This document shows, one piece after another, positions 47,384-56,042 of a DNA stretch of 64,000 nucleotides. Made by a program: the position numbers and the translations under genes. Positions within the stretch are counted from its first letter, which is position 1. Every line of letters starts with the position of its first letter. The notes below the pieces were generated by a model, which was not told the origin of the DNA, made no database searches, and saw nothing but the letters and a program-made list of their open reading frames with translations. Source of the DNA: Planctomycetota bacterium (GTDB lineage Bacteria; Planctomycetota; PUPC01; DSUN01); contig DAOOIT010000003.1 in the NCBI GenBank assembly GCA_035384565.1, positions 150,485 to 214,484 of the forward strand, in the 5' to 3' direction.

Positions 47384-49326
47384 TTGGCTTTCTCCTTCGG
47401 TGATTCGGGCGGGGGCGGCGGCAGCTTCATCGCGTAGATCGGCGGCGGGGTGGCGGGGATGGGCACGTCCACGTCGCGGAAGGCGGGCTCGAGGCCGGCG
47501 CGGGCCGCGGCGTCCCGGGGGAACTTCGGGTCGTCGGGCGGCACGCCCAGGCTGTTGTCTTTCCAGGTGTGATCGTCCTGCTTGTTGCGGTTGAAGCGGA
47601 TGGGGGCCTGGGCGGTGGAGTGGATGACGTTGCCCTCGATGAGGAAGCCCTTCGAGCCCTCGTCGAGGAAGATGCCGTTGTTGGGCGCGGAGCCCGTGAA
47701 CTGGCTGCGGCCGATGTGGTGGATGTGATTGCCGCGCAGCACGGTGCCCGGCTGGAAGCCGAGGCTGTAGATGCCGCCGCCGTCGGCCAGCAGCATCATC
47801 GCGTCGTGAATCTCGTTGAACTCGACGACGCTCTCGCGGCAGGAGGTGGGCTTGTCGTTCCAGCTCCAGCCGACCGAGAGGCCCGAGTAGGGGAAGCGGC
47901 GGATGACGTTGTGGTGAACGTGGGTCTTCTCGGCGATGCCGATCCACACGCCGAGGGCCGAGAAGTGGTCGAGACCGCCGTCCGAGATCACGCAGTTGGC
48001 CACCGTGTTGCCCGTGGGCAGGTAGGGGGGCTTGGAGTCGGTCTTCGTGTTGCCGATGAGCACGCCGCCGGCGCCGAGGTCGGCCATGCGGGTGCCGACG
48101 ATCTGGTTGTCGGAGCAGCCCTGCGCCAGCCGCACCGCGTAGCCGCCCAGGTGGGCGAGGGTGCAGCGCTCGAGGCGGCAGCGGCGCGCGAACTCGGCCT
48201 CGATGGCGGCGGGCAGGTTGATCATGCCCTGGCCCGAGCTGTAGCCCTTGGGCGGCAGCGTCCAGTTGGTGTGGGCGAAGGTGAGGCCGCGGAAGGTGAG
48301 GTGCTCGACCCACTTCGGCGGCCGCATGACCATGCGAGGGTCCGATTCGTCAATCGGAATGGCCCGCTCGGGCTCGCCCGTGAGGCGGATGAGCTGATCG
48401 ATGCGGGGCGCGACCACGGTGAGCTTGCCCATCTCCTCGCCCGGCAGCGGGCGGTACGAGAGCACGCCCGTGGGGCGGTCGAGATACCACTCGCCGGGCT
48501 GGAGGCCGGCCTCCTTCACATTCTCGACGTAGTAGGGGTTGCGCCCGCCCTTGTACCAGTGGCCGATGCGGTAGACGGGGAAGCCGGTGAAGCGGACGAC
48601 GTGGTTGGCCAGGTCAATCTCGCGGATGCGCAGGCGCGAGGCGCTCCAGTCGTGCAGCGCGACGACCTCCACGTCGTCGAGGCTCGCCCACTTCTCGATG
48701 TCGCCTGGGGTGAAGCGGAACTCGTCCTGGGCCTGGCGGTGACGCAGCGCGTTCTTCAGGGGCGGAGCGTCGGTGAGGCCGGCGATGACGAACGCCCCCT
48801 TGCACGGACGATAGCGCCGCTCGAAGAAGGGCTGGCCGGGCCGCTGCACGAAGAGCTGGCGGAAGGCCCACTTGCCCTCGCGCACCTCGGGCAAAGCCAC
48901 TTGATAGACGCCCTGCTCCTCCTGCTCCCAGCCCGTGATGGGGCGGCCGCCGCTGAGGACGGGCGTTTCGCCGGGATAGGCGGCGTAGGTGATGGGGCCG
49001 GCCTCGGAGCCGGTGTCGCGGGCGATGAAGTCCACCGGCTCGGCGAGCCAGTAGGTGCCGCCGCGCAGGAGCACAGTGACGGGCTGCTTGAGGGCGCCGC
49101 CTTCGTGGTGGCGGCGCGCGGCCACGGCGTCGCGTGCGCGGGCCAGGGTGGCGAAGGGGCCGTCGGTCCTCTCGGCGTTCGGCGCGGCGAGGGTGCCGCT
49201 CCAGGCGTCGTTGCCGTTGGTAGCCACGTAGAAGTCGGCCTTCGCGGCCTCGCCGCCTGCGGCTCCGATCATGCGGCTGCATCCCATGAGGGCGACTCCC
49301 AGTGCGGCGAAGAGGGACCACCTCAT
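47380..49326 (-). CDS. Secreted lipoprotein with right-handed parallel beta-helix, 648 aa
   Basis: The product has a lipobox LMGC at Cys16 and, like the gene after it, the head FYVATNGNDAWSGTLAAPN...GPFATLARARDAV, followed by LLRGGTYWLAEPV and YAAYPGETPVLSGG. The beta-helix occupies about 310-590 with GNHIHHIG-type and GGIYSLG turns. It is a diverged paralogue of its neighbour, and the two overlap by 4 bp, so they probably arose by tandem duplication and are made together. The ATG at 49326 has AGGAG nine bases upstream and a promoter further up. Likely acts on a polysaccharide outside the cell; substrate unknown. Confidence 0.8.
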   Translation of the reverse strand: MRWSLFAALGVALMGCSRMIGAAGGEAAKADFYVATNGNDAWSGTLAAPNAERTDGPFATLARARDAVAARRHHEGGALKQPVTVLLRGGTYWLAEPVDFIARDTGSEAGPITYAAYPGETPVLSGGRPITGWEQEEQGVYQVALPEVREGKWAFRQLFVQRPGQPFFERRYRPCKGAFVIAGLTDAPPLKNALRHRQAQDEFRFTPGDIEKWASLDDVEVVALHDWSASRLRIREIDLANHVVRFTGFPVYRIGHWYKGGRNPYYVENVKEAGLQPGEWYLDRPTGVLSYRPLPGEEMGKLTVVAPRIDQLIRLTGEPERAIPIDESDPRMVMRPPKWVEHLTFRGLTFAHTNWTLPPKGYSSGQGMINLPAAIEAEFARRCRLERCTLAHLGGYAVRLAQGCSDNQIVGTRMADLGAGGVLIGNTKTDSKPPYLPTGNTVANCVISDGGLDHFSALGVWIGIAEKTHVHHNVIRRFPYSGLSVGWSWNDKPTSCRESVVEFNEIHDAMMLLADGGGIYSLGFQPGTVLRGNHIHHIGRSQFTGSAPNNGIFLDEGSKGFLIEGNVIHSTAQAPIRFNRNKQDDHTWKDNSLGVPPDDPKFPRDAAARAGLEPAFRDVDVPIPATPPPIYAMKLPPPPPESPKEKAK

Positions 49327-49364
49327 CTGTGGCGTCTCCTTGGAGGGGCAGGGGGGCTGCTCCG

Positions 49365-49393
49365 ATTGTGCAACATTTGGCGGTGGACGGCAA
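49365..49393 (-). promoter_or_regulatory. Sigma-70-like promoter of the beta-helix gene pair
   Basis: On the minus strand TTGCCG (49393-49388) and CACAAT (49370-49365), 17-bp spacer, 38 bp before the start at 49326. Confidence 0.5.
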
Positions 49394-49412
49394 GCCCGCC
49401 TTGCGCCGTGGC

Positions 49413-49441
49413 TTGACGCTCTGTGCGCGCGGCGCTACACT
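49413..49441 (+). promoter_or_regulatory. Sigma-70-like promoter of the RND/LolA-like/barrel operon
   Basis: TTGACG (49413-49418) and TACACT (49436-49441) with 17-bp spacer; the untranslated leader would be about 120 nt. Confidence 0.6.
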
Positions 49442-49566
49442 ACACGCACGGCCTGGGCAGAGCCGGGCGGGTCGTTTGCTGCTGCGCCGCGGCTCCGCCC
49501 TTCTGCGGCCCGTGTAACCTCGCCCGCCATGCGGGGTCTAAGTGGACAGGAGCAAAGGAGGAACGC

Positions 49567-52416
49567 ATGGCGCTCTCCAGCCGAATCGTCGAGTATTCGC
49601 TCGACCACCCAAAGCGCATCACCGCCATCATGATCCTCATCACCCTCGCCCTGGGGGCCATGATCCCGCGGGTGAAGGTGGACACCGACCCCGAGAACAT
49701 GCTCTCGGAGCACGAGGCCGTGCGCGTGTTCCACCACGAGATGAAGCGCGAGTTCGTGCTCAACGACATGGTCGTGCTGGGGATCGTGAACGAGAAGGAC
49801 CCCGACGGGGTGTTCAACCCGGCGTCGCTCGCGCGGGTCTACGAACTGACGAAGTTCGCCGAGAAGCTCCGCTGGCCCGACCCGAAGGACCCGACGAGGG
49901 AGATCGGCGTCGTGGAGGTGGACCTGCTGGCGCCCTCGAAGGTGGACAACATCGAGCCGGTGCCTGGGCAGCCGGGCACGGTGCGGTTCGAGTGGCTGAT
50001 GCCCGAGCCGCCGGCGACGCGCGAGGCGGCCCGCGCCATCCGCGAGAAGGCCAAAGCGAATCCCCTGCTCGACGGCACGCTGGTCTCGGAGGACGGCAAG
50101 GCCCTCTGCCTCTACCTGCCGCTGACCTCGAAGGACCTGTCCTACCGCGTCTACAGCGCGCTGCGCGCGAAGATCGCCACGTTCCGCGGCGACGAGCAGT
50201 ACCACATCACCGGCCTGCCCGTGGCCGAGGACACGTTCGGCGTCGAGATGTTCAAGCAGATGGCCATCTCGGCCCCGCTGGCGATGCTGGTGATCTTCCT
50301 CCTGCTGTGGCTCTTCTTCCGCAAGCTCACGCTCATCCTCAGCCCCATGATCCTGGCGATGGTGTGCGTGATCATGACGATGGGCCTGCTCATCGGCACC
50401 GGGCACACGGTGCACATCATGAGCTCGATGATTCCCATCTTCATCATGCCCATCTCGGTGCTCGACTCGGTGCACATCCTCTCGCAGTTCTTCGACCACT
50501 ATCAGCGGACTCGCGACCGCCGCAGGACGATGGCGGCGGTGATGCGCGAGCTGTTCCTGCCGATGCTCTACACGTCGCTCACCACGGTGGCGGGCTTCGC
50601 GTCGCTGGCCCTCACGCCGATTCCGCCCGTGCAGGTGTTCGGCGTGTTCGTGGCCATCGGCGTGGCCATCGCCTGGGTGTTCACCGTGACCTTCATCCCC
50701 GCCTTCGTGATGTTCATCCCCGAGAGGCGCCTCGAGAACTTCGGCACGGCGCACCACGACGAGGCCCCCCAGTCGCTCCTCGCGCGCATCCTCCACGGCC
50801 TGGGCGGCTTCGCCTACCGTCGCGCCAAGCTCATCCTCGCGGCGGCCCTGCTCATTGCCGCCGTGGCCGGCTACGGGATCAGCCGGATCAACATCAACGA
50901 CAATCCCGTGCGCTGGTTCGAGCCGCGCCACCCCATCCGCGTGGCCGACAAGGTGCTCAACGCGCACTTCGGCGGCACCTACATGGCCTACCTCGTCCTC
51001 GAGCCCGAAGCCACGGCCCGCCGGGCCGACGACGTGGCGAAGGCCCTCGACGCGCGCCTCGCCAAGGCGGCGGAGAGCCTGAAGGCCGATTTCCCCGAGG
51101 CCGCGCCGACCCTCGAGAAGGGCCGAGCCCTCATCGCCGGCCTGGCCAAGGAGGCCCCGACGGGCGACGCGCTGCTCGAGCAGGCCGCGCGGCGCGTGGC
51201 CGAGTGGAAGGCCAAGGCGAGCGGCGACGAGGCCGACGCCTGGGCCGAGGTGGCCGGCGCCATCGGCGCCGAGCAACTCGCCAAACAGGTCTTCAAGAAC
51301 CCCCAGGTCCTCCGCTACATCGAGGGCCTCCAGCGCGCCCTCCTGTCCACCGGCGTCGTCGGAAAGTCCAACTCCCTCGCCGACATCGTGCGCAAGGTCT
51401 ACAAGGAGCTGATGGAGGGCAAGGACGAGTTCTACCGCATCCCCGACACCGCGGACGCCGTGGCCCAGTGCCTGCTGTCGTTCCAGAACAGCCACGACCC
51501 CGACGACCTGTGGCACCTGGTGACGCCCGACTACGGGAAGGCGAACCTCTGGGTACAGCTCCGCAGCGGCGACAACCGCGACATGGAGAAGGTCGTGCGG
51601 TTCGTGGACCGCTACATCCACGGCAACCTCGGGCCGCAGCCGCCCGTGCCGCTCCAGCACCGCTGGTTCGGCCTCACCTACATCAACGTGGTGTGGCAGG
51701 ACAAGATGGTGAGCGGCATGCTCAGCGCCTTCTTCGGCAGCTTCGCGATGGTGTTCGTGATGATGGTCGTCCTGTACCGCTCGGCGCTCTGGGGCCTGCT
51801 CTCGATGGTGCCGCTCACGATCACCATCGGCCTCATCTACGGCATCATCGGCCTCGTGGGCAAGGACTACGATATGCCGACGGCCGTGCTCTCGTCGCTC
51901 ACGCTGGGGCTGGCGGTGGACTTCGCGATCCACTTCCTGTCGCGCTCGCGCGAGCTGGTGGCCGAGCTGGGCTCGTGGAAGGACGTGGCGGCGAAGATGT
52001 TCGGCGAGCCGGCGCGGGCCATTGCCCGCAACATCATCGTCATCGCCACCGGCTTCACGCCGCTGCTGGTCGCGCCGCTGGTGCCGTACAAGACCGTGGG
52101 CTTCTTCATGGCCAGCATCCTGGCCATCGCCGGCGCCGCCACGCTGTTCGTGCTCACGGCCCTCGTCACCGTGCTGGCGGGGCGGCTCTTCCGCGCCCAG
52201 GCCCCGCAGCCCGCCGCCTGCAACTGCGGGCTGTGCATCGCCGCGTCCGTCGGCACGGTGGCCGTCATCGCCCTGAGCATCAACAACTACATCACCTGGC
52301 ACTGGACCACCCTCACGTGGGCGAGCGCCGTGGGCATCGTGGTCCTCACGGCCCTCTGCGGCATCCTGTCGCGGAGGCAGGCCTGCCGCAGGGCCGAAGC
52401 CGCGGCAAAGGAATGA
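49567..52416 (+). CDS. RND-superfamily exporter (HAE3/MMPL type)
   Basis: The 949-residue product has about twelve membrane helices in two halves, each with a large periplasmic loop (about 40-250 and 460-720), which is the RND layout. The first sterol-sensing-like half has IPIFIMPISVLDSVHILSQFFDHY and the second has PTAVLSSLTLGLAVDFAIHFLSRSREL, where the D of VDFAIH corresponds to the proton-relay residue. Such hydrophobe exporters move lipids or hydrophobic compounds out of the inner membrane. Start: AGGAGGAACGC precedes the ATG. It shares an operon with a LolA-like protein and a beta-barrel protein, which suggests a trans-envelope lipid route. The last 30 residues are basic and cytoplasmic. 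Confidence 0.9.
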   Translation: MALSSRIVEYSLDHPKRITAIMILITLALGAMIPRVKVDTDPENMLSEHEAVRVFHHEMKREFVLNDMVVLGIVNEKDPDGVFNPASLARVYELTKFAEKLRWPDPKDPTREIGVVEVDLLAPSKVDNIEPVPGQPGTVRFEWLMPEPPATREAARAIREKAKANPLLDGTLVSEDGKALCLYLPLTSKDLSYRVYSALRAKIATFRGDEQYHITGLPVAEDTFGVEMFKQMAISAPLAMLVIFLLLWLFFRKLTLILSPMILAMVCVIMTMGLLIGTGHTVHIMSSMIPIFIMPISVLDSVHILSQFFDHYQRTRDRRRTMAAVMRELFLPMLYTSLTTVAGFASLALTPIPPVQVFGVFVAIGVAIAWVFTVTFIPAFVMFIPERRLENFGTAHHDEAPQSLLARILHGLGGFAYRRAKLILAAALLIAAVAGYGISRININDNPVRWFEPRHPIRVADKVLNAHFGGTYMAYLVLEPEATARRADDVAKALDARLAKAAESLKADFPEAAPTLEKGRALIAGLAKEAPTGDALLEQAARRVAEWKAKASGDEADAWAEVAGAIGAEQLAKQVFKNPQVLRYIEGLQRALLSTGVVGKSNSLADIVRKVYKELMEGKDEFYRIPDTADAVAQCLLSFQNSHDPDDLWHLVTPDYGKANLWVQLRSGDNRDMEKVVRFVDRYIHGNLGPQPPVPLQHRWFGLTYINVVWQDKMVSGMLSAFFGSFAMVFVMMVVLYRSALWGLLSMVPLTITIGLIYGIIGLVGKDYDMPTAVLSSLTLGLAVDFAIHFLSRSRELVAELGSWKDVAAKMFGEPARAIARNIIVIATGFTPLLVAPLVPYKTVGFFMASILAIAGAATLFVLTALVTVLAGRLFRAQAPQPAACNCGLCIAASVGTVAVIALSINNYITWHWTTLTWASAVGIVVLTALCGILSRRQACRRAEAAAKE

Positions 52417-52462
52417 ATGCCGAATGTCGAACACCGAGCATCGAAGGGCGAATATCGAACCG
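52414..52462. repeat. Heptad repeat between the RND exporter and LolA-like genes
   Basis: Seven units of the CGAATNT type (TGAATGC, CGAATGT, CGAACAC, CGAGCAT, CGAAGGG, CGAATAT, CGAACCG) run from the stop codon of the exporter (52414-52416) to just before the AGGAGG of the next gene. No inverted partner is visible, so this is a one-arm form. Confidence 0.75.
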
Positions 52463-52479
52463 AGGAAAGGAGGACACAG

Positions 52480-53265
52480 ATGCGTGCACTGATCGCACTA
52501 GGCATCGTGCTTGCGGGGGCCGCGGCCTCGGCGGGCGAGGAGACCCCGACCGTCGAGCAGATCGTCGAGAAGGCCAATCTCGCCGCCTACTACCGCGGCG
52601 ACGACGGCCGGGCCAATGTGCACATGGTCATCACCGACGCCCAGGGCCGCACGCGCGAGCGCAAGTTCGTCATCCTGCGGCGCGACGTCCAGGACGGCGC
52701 CGACCAGAAGTTCTACGTCTACTTCGAGGAGCCGGCCGACGTGCGCAAGATGGCCTACCTCGTGTGGAAGCACGTGGACAAGGACGACGATCGCTGGCTC
52801 TACCTGCCCGCCCTCGACCTCGTCAAGCGCATCGCGGCGAGCGACAAGCGCACCAGCTTCGCCGGCTCGAACTTCTTTTACGAGGACGTCTCGGGCCGCG
52901 GCACCCACGAAGACACCCACGAGCTGGCTGAGACCACTGCCGAGCACTACGTGCTCCTCAACAAGCCCAAGGACCCCAAGAGCGTCGAGTTCGCCTCCTA
53001 CAAGGTCTGGGTTGACAAGGCGACCTTCCTGCCGAAGAAGGCGGAATACCTGGACGCCGAAGGCAAGGTCTATCGCGTGGTCGAGGCCCTCGAGGTCAAG
53101 GACATCCAGGGCTTCCCCACCGTCGTGAAGTCGCGCGTGCAGGACCTCAAGAGCGGCGGGAACACCGTGAGCACGTTCTCCGACGTCAAGTACAACCTCG
53201 GCCTGCCCGACGACGTGTTCAGCGAGCGCTACCTGCGCCGCGCCCCGAGGAAGCACCTCCAGTGA
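52480..53265 (+). CDS. Outer-membrane lipoprotein-sorting (LolA-like) protein
   Basis: The 261-residue product has a signal peptide (LIALGIVLAGAAASAG) and the single-domain fold of the LolA-like family found next to RND exporters: AYYRGDDGRANVHMVITDAQGR, KFYVYFEEPADVRKMAYLVWK, DDDRWLYLPALDLVKRI, FAGSNFFYEDVSGRG and FPTVVKSRVQDLKSGG. By family it is periplasmic and binds lipid-like cargo, probably moving it between the exporter and the outer membrane. The ATG at 52480 has AGGAGG at a good distance. Its last codons overlap the GTG start of the barrel gene (GTGA). Confidence 0.87.
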   Translation: MRALIALGIVLAGAAASAGEETPTVEQIVEKANLAAYYRGDDGRANVHMVITDAQGRTRERKFVILRRDVQDGADQKFYVYFEEPADVRKMAYLVWKHVDKDDDRWLYLPALDLVKRIAASDKRTSFAGSNFFYEDVSGRGTHEDTHELAETTAEHYVLLNKPKDPKSVEFASYKVWVDKATFLPKKAEYLDAEGKVYRVVEALEVKDIQGFPTVVKSRVQDLKSGGNTVSTFSDVKYNLGLPDDVFSERYLRRAPRKHLQ

Positions 53266-54569
53266 GGCACGTGGCGTCCGCGGCTCTGGCGCTGGCCATT
53301 CTCGCCGCCGCCTTCGCCGGCGAGGCGGAGGCGCCGCCTGCCGCCGGCCCCTCGCTCAAGGACCTCCTCGAGAAGCTGCCCTTCGGCCTCCACGGCTTCG
53401 TCGAGACCCGCGCCGGCACCCGCGTACGCCGCGACCCCTATATCTCCGAAACCGCCTCCATCGGCGAGGCGCGCCTCCAGCTCGAGGCCACCAAGACCCT
53501 CGAGATCGGCGACCACCGCCCCGACCTGCGCCTGAAGGCCGACTTCTACTACGACGCCATCGAGAAGCGCGCCATCGCCGACCTCCGCGAGGCCAACATC
53601 GTCTTCTCCCCCGCCGAGTTCCTCGACCTCAAGCTCGGCCGCCAGGTGCTTACCTGGGGCACCGGCGACCTCTTGTTCATCAACGACCTGTTCCCAAAGG
53701 ACTGGGAGTCGTTCCTCATCGGCCGCGACGACGAGTATCTCAAGGCGCCCTCCGACGCCGCCAAGCTCAGCTTCTTCACCGACGCGGTGAATGTGGACCT
53801 GGTGTACACCCCGCGCTTCCGCAGCGACAAGTACGTGGACGGCGAGCGCCTGAGCTACTGGAGCGATGCGCTGGGTTCTCTGGCCGGCGAGAACGCCGTC
53901 GTGCGCGACCGCGAGCCCCACCGCTGGTTCCGCGACGACGAGCTGGCCCTGCGGCTCTACAGGAACCTCAGCGGCTACGAGGTCGCCCTTTACGGCTACC
54001 GCGGCTTCTGGCGCGCCCCCGCGGGCATGGACCCCATGACGGGCAAAGCCACGTTCCCCCGCCTGTCGGTCTACGGCGGCAGCGTGCGCGGCCCCGTGGG
54101 CAAGGGCATCGGCAACCTCGAGGTCGGCTACTACGACTCGCGCGACGACCGCGGCGGCGCCAACCCCCTCGTGCGCAACAGCGAGGCCCGCTTCCTCGCC
54201 GGCTACGAGCAGGAGGTCGCGCGCGACCTCACCGCCGGCGTCCAGTACTACCTCGAATGGATGAGGGACTACGGCGACTACCGGCGGACGCTCCCGGCCG
54301 GCGTGCGGCCGCGCGACGAGTTCCGCCACGTCGTCACCGCCCGCCTCACCCAGCTCCTGATGAACCAGAACCTGCGGCTCTCGCTCTTCGTCTTCTACTC
54401 GCCGTCCGACTCCGACGCCTACCTGCGGCCGAAGGCGCTCTACAAGATCGACGACCACTGGTCGGCCGAGGTGGGCGGCAACCTGTTCTTCGGGGCGCGC
54501 GACCACACCTTCTTCGGCCAGTTCGAGGAGAACTCGAACGTCTACGGCGCCGTTCGATTCAGCTTCTGA
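53262..54569 (+). CDS. Outer-membrane beta-barrel protein (DUF1302-like)
   Basis: The 435-residue product has a signal peptide (ASAALALAILAAAFAGEA), then alternating beta strands with aromatic girdles, and ends in phenylalanine (AVRFSF), a usual signature for outer-membrane insertion. FGLHGFVETRAGTRV and LKLGRQVLTWGTGDLLFINDLFPKDWESF are close to the conserved segments of DUF1302 barrel proteins that occur beside RND exporters in other phyla. It likely completes the trans-envelope route of the two upstream genes. The start is GTG, overlapping the LolA-like stop by 4 bp. Its end overlaps the convergent MscS-ParB gene by 28 bp. Confidence 0.78.
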   Translation: MRHVASAALALAILAAAFAGEAEAPPAAGPSLKDLLEKLPFGLHGFVETRAGTRVRRDPYISETASIGEARLQLEATKTLEIGDHRPDLRLKADFYYDAIEKRAIADLREANIVFSPAEFLDLKLGRQVLTWGTGDLLFINDLFPKDWESFLIGRDDEYLKAPSDAAKLSFFTDAVNVDLVYTPRFRSDKYVDGERLSYWSDALGSLAGENAVVRDREPHRWFRDDELALRLYRNLSGYEVALYGYRGFWRAPAGMDPMTGKATFPRLSVYGGSVRGPVGKGIGNLEVGYYDSRDDRGGANPLVRNSEARFLAGYEQEVARDLTAGVQYYLEWMRDYGDYRRTLPAGVRPRDEFRHVVTARLTQLLMNQNLRLSLFVFYSPSDSDAYLRPKALYKIDDHWSAEVGGNLFFGARDHTFFGQFEENSNVYGAVRFSF

Positions 54570-55831
54570 GGCGGGGGAGGGGGGCCGGCCTCCGTACGGA
54601 TGACGGCCGGAATGCTCTTCCAGCCAAGCTGGTGGCAGGCGAGGAAGCGGCGGTGGCCGGCCACGATGCGGTAGCGGCCATCCGGCAGCGGCGCCACGAC
54701 GATCGGCTGGAGCAGCCCGCGCTCGCGGATGTTCGCCACCAGCTTCTCGACCTCGGCCGCCTGCTCGGGCTCGGCGGCCAGGGCCAGGCAGCCCGCCTCG
54801 ATCAGGCCGAGCGGCACCTCCTTGATCGTCGGGACCCCCTCGGGCAAGTCGCCCCGCATCACCCCGTCGGTGCTCTTGCGGAACGAGTAGACGAACGGGA
54901 TGGCCATGTCCACCCGCAGATCGCGCTGCACCGCCTTGAAGATGTGCCGCACGATCTCGTGCGTGATGCGCGGGCGGTCCTTGGCCATCGTCATGTAGCG
55001 CAGGCGCATCAGGATGCCGTAGTCCCACATATCCGACCGGATGTACGGCTCGTGGCCCGTCTCGCGGATGACGTTGGCTGTCACCTCGCGCGCGGCGTCC
55101 AGCAGGATCTTCTCCGCCGCGTCCCAGTCGGAATCATAGGTGATGCGGATGACCACCTCGTCGAGGAAGAAGGCCGCCTCGGCCTTGGGCGTGTAGTTGA
55201 TGGCCACCTGCTGGAAGAGCATGGCGTTGGGGATCAGGATGTCGCGCCCGATCGCCTCCTCGCTGCCGATGGCCCCGCCCACCTGGTCCAGCGTGGTGTA
55301 CATGAGGCCCACGCTCTTCACATCGCCGTTGAGGCCCAGCGACGGGAAGAGCACCCGGTCGCCGATGCGGAACGGGCGCTTGAGGGTCACGAGCACCCAG
55401 GCCGCGATGCCGCTCACCGGCGCCTGGAGCGACCAGCCGAGCAGCAGGCCGGCGAAGCCCGCCGCCACGCCGCCGATGGTGGCCAGCACGCCCAGCGAGT
55501 AGAGGAACGCCCCCAGGATCGCCAGCCAGCACATCACGCCCACGAAGCCCGTGAGCATGCGGCTCTCGCCCTCGGGGCCGCCGCGCCACCTCACGTAATC
55601 GCGGATCAGGATCGCAGCCGCGTGGCGAAACGCCATCACCGCGCACACGGTGCCCAGGAAGCCCCACAGCGTGTGCCCGGCGCTCAGCCGCACCGGCCAC
55701 CACCCGCTGAAGTGCAGCCAGTACATGGCCGCCGAGGCCGCCACAAACACCGTTGCCGCCACCACCCGGTTTTTCATCGGCAGGCGCTTTCCCCGTTCCG
55801 TGAACCAGAGGCCACCGATAGGATAGCGCAT
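54542..55831 (-). CDS. MscS-family channel fused to C-terminal ParB-like domain
   Basis: With the ATG at 55831 the product has 430 residues. It has about four membrane helices, the MscS pore and beta domain (GFAGLLLGWSLQAPVSGIAAWVLV, then LKRPFRIGDRVLFPSLGLNGDV and IPNAMLFQQVAINYTPK), and a vestibule domain. After about residue 340 the sequence changes to a ParB/Srx-type domain: EVPLGLIEAGCL, EKLVANIRERGLLQPIVVAPLPDG and YRIVAGHRRFLACHQLGWKSIPAVI, which keeps the GxRR-like (AGHRR) motif. ParB-like domains bind nucleotide (CTP) or act on DNA or nucleotides, so the channel may be gated or localised by a nucleotide. No parA or parS-like sites are here. An internal ATG at 55777 is an alternative start. 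Confidence 0.82.
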   Translation of the reverse strand: MRYPIGGLWFTERGKRLPMKNRVVAATVFVAASAAMYWLHFSGWWPVRLSAGHTLWGFLGTVCAVMAFRHAAAILIRDYVRWRGGPEGESRMLTGFVGVMCWLAILGAFLYSLGVLATIGGVAAGFAGLLLGWSLQAPVSGIAAWVLVTLKRPFRIGDRVLFPSLGLNGDVKSVGLMYTTLDQVGGAIGSEEAIGRDILIPNAMLFQQVAINYTPKAEAAFFLDEVVIRITYDSDWDAAEKILLDAAREVTANVIRETGHEPYIRSDMWDYGILMRLRYMTMAKDRPRITHEIVRHIFKAVQRDLRVDMAIPFVYSFRKSTDGVMRGDLPEGVPTIKEVPLGLIEAGCLALAAEPEQAAEVEKLVANIRERGLLQPIVVAPLPDGRYRIVAGHRRFLACHQLGWKSIPAVIRTEAGPPPPPQKLNRTAP

Positions 55832-55923
55832 GGCGGGCAAATGTAAAGAGGTTCGTTCCCACCCTGCCGCCGGGCCGGCCGAGCCGGGATTGCCAAGCCC
55901 TGAAGCGCTACTACTCCGGCCCC

Positions 55924-56042
55924 AATTCATGTTGTGCTTGTTCGTAGTGCGGGCTTTAGCCCGTACGCCCAGATACGGCCTGAAGGCCGCACCACGAGCG
56001 TCTTCCGCGTCGCGAGCTCATCCTCCAAATGCTACATGAATT
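55924..56042. repeat. Branched palindromic element
   Basis: Outer arms AATTCATGT (55924-55932) and ACATGAATT (56034-56042) are perfect inverses. Inside are two small hairpins, CGGGC-TTTA-GCCCG (55950-55963) and CGGCC-TGAA-GGCCG (55976-55989), bracketed by TCGTAGTGC and its near inverse GCACCACGA, giving a cloverleaf-like fold. It fills the divergent gap and contains the first possible ATG of the MFS gene. No gene is visible in 55832-56035. Confidence 0.75.
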
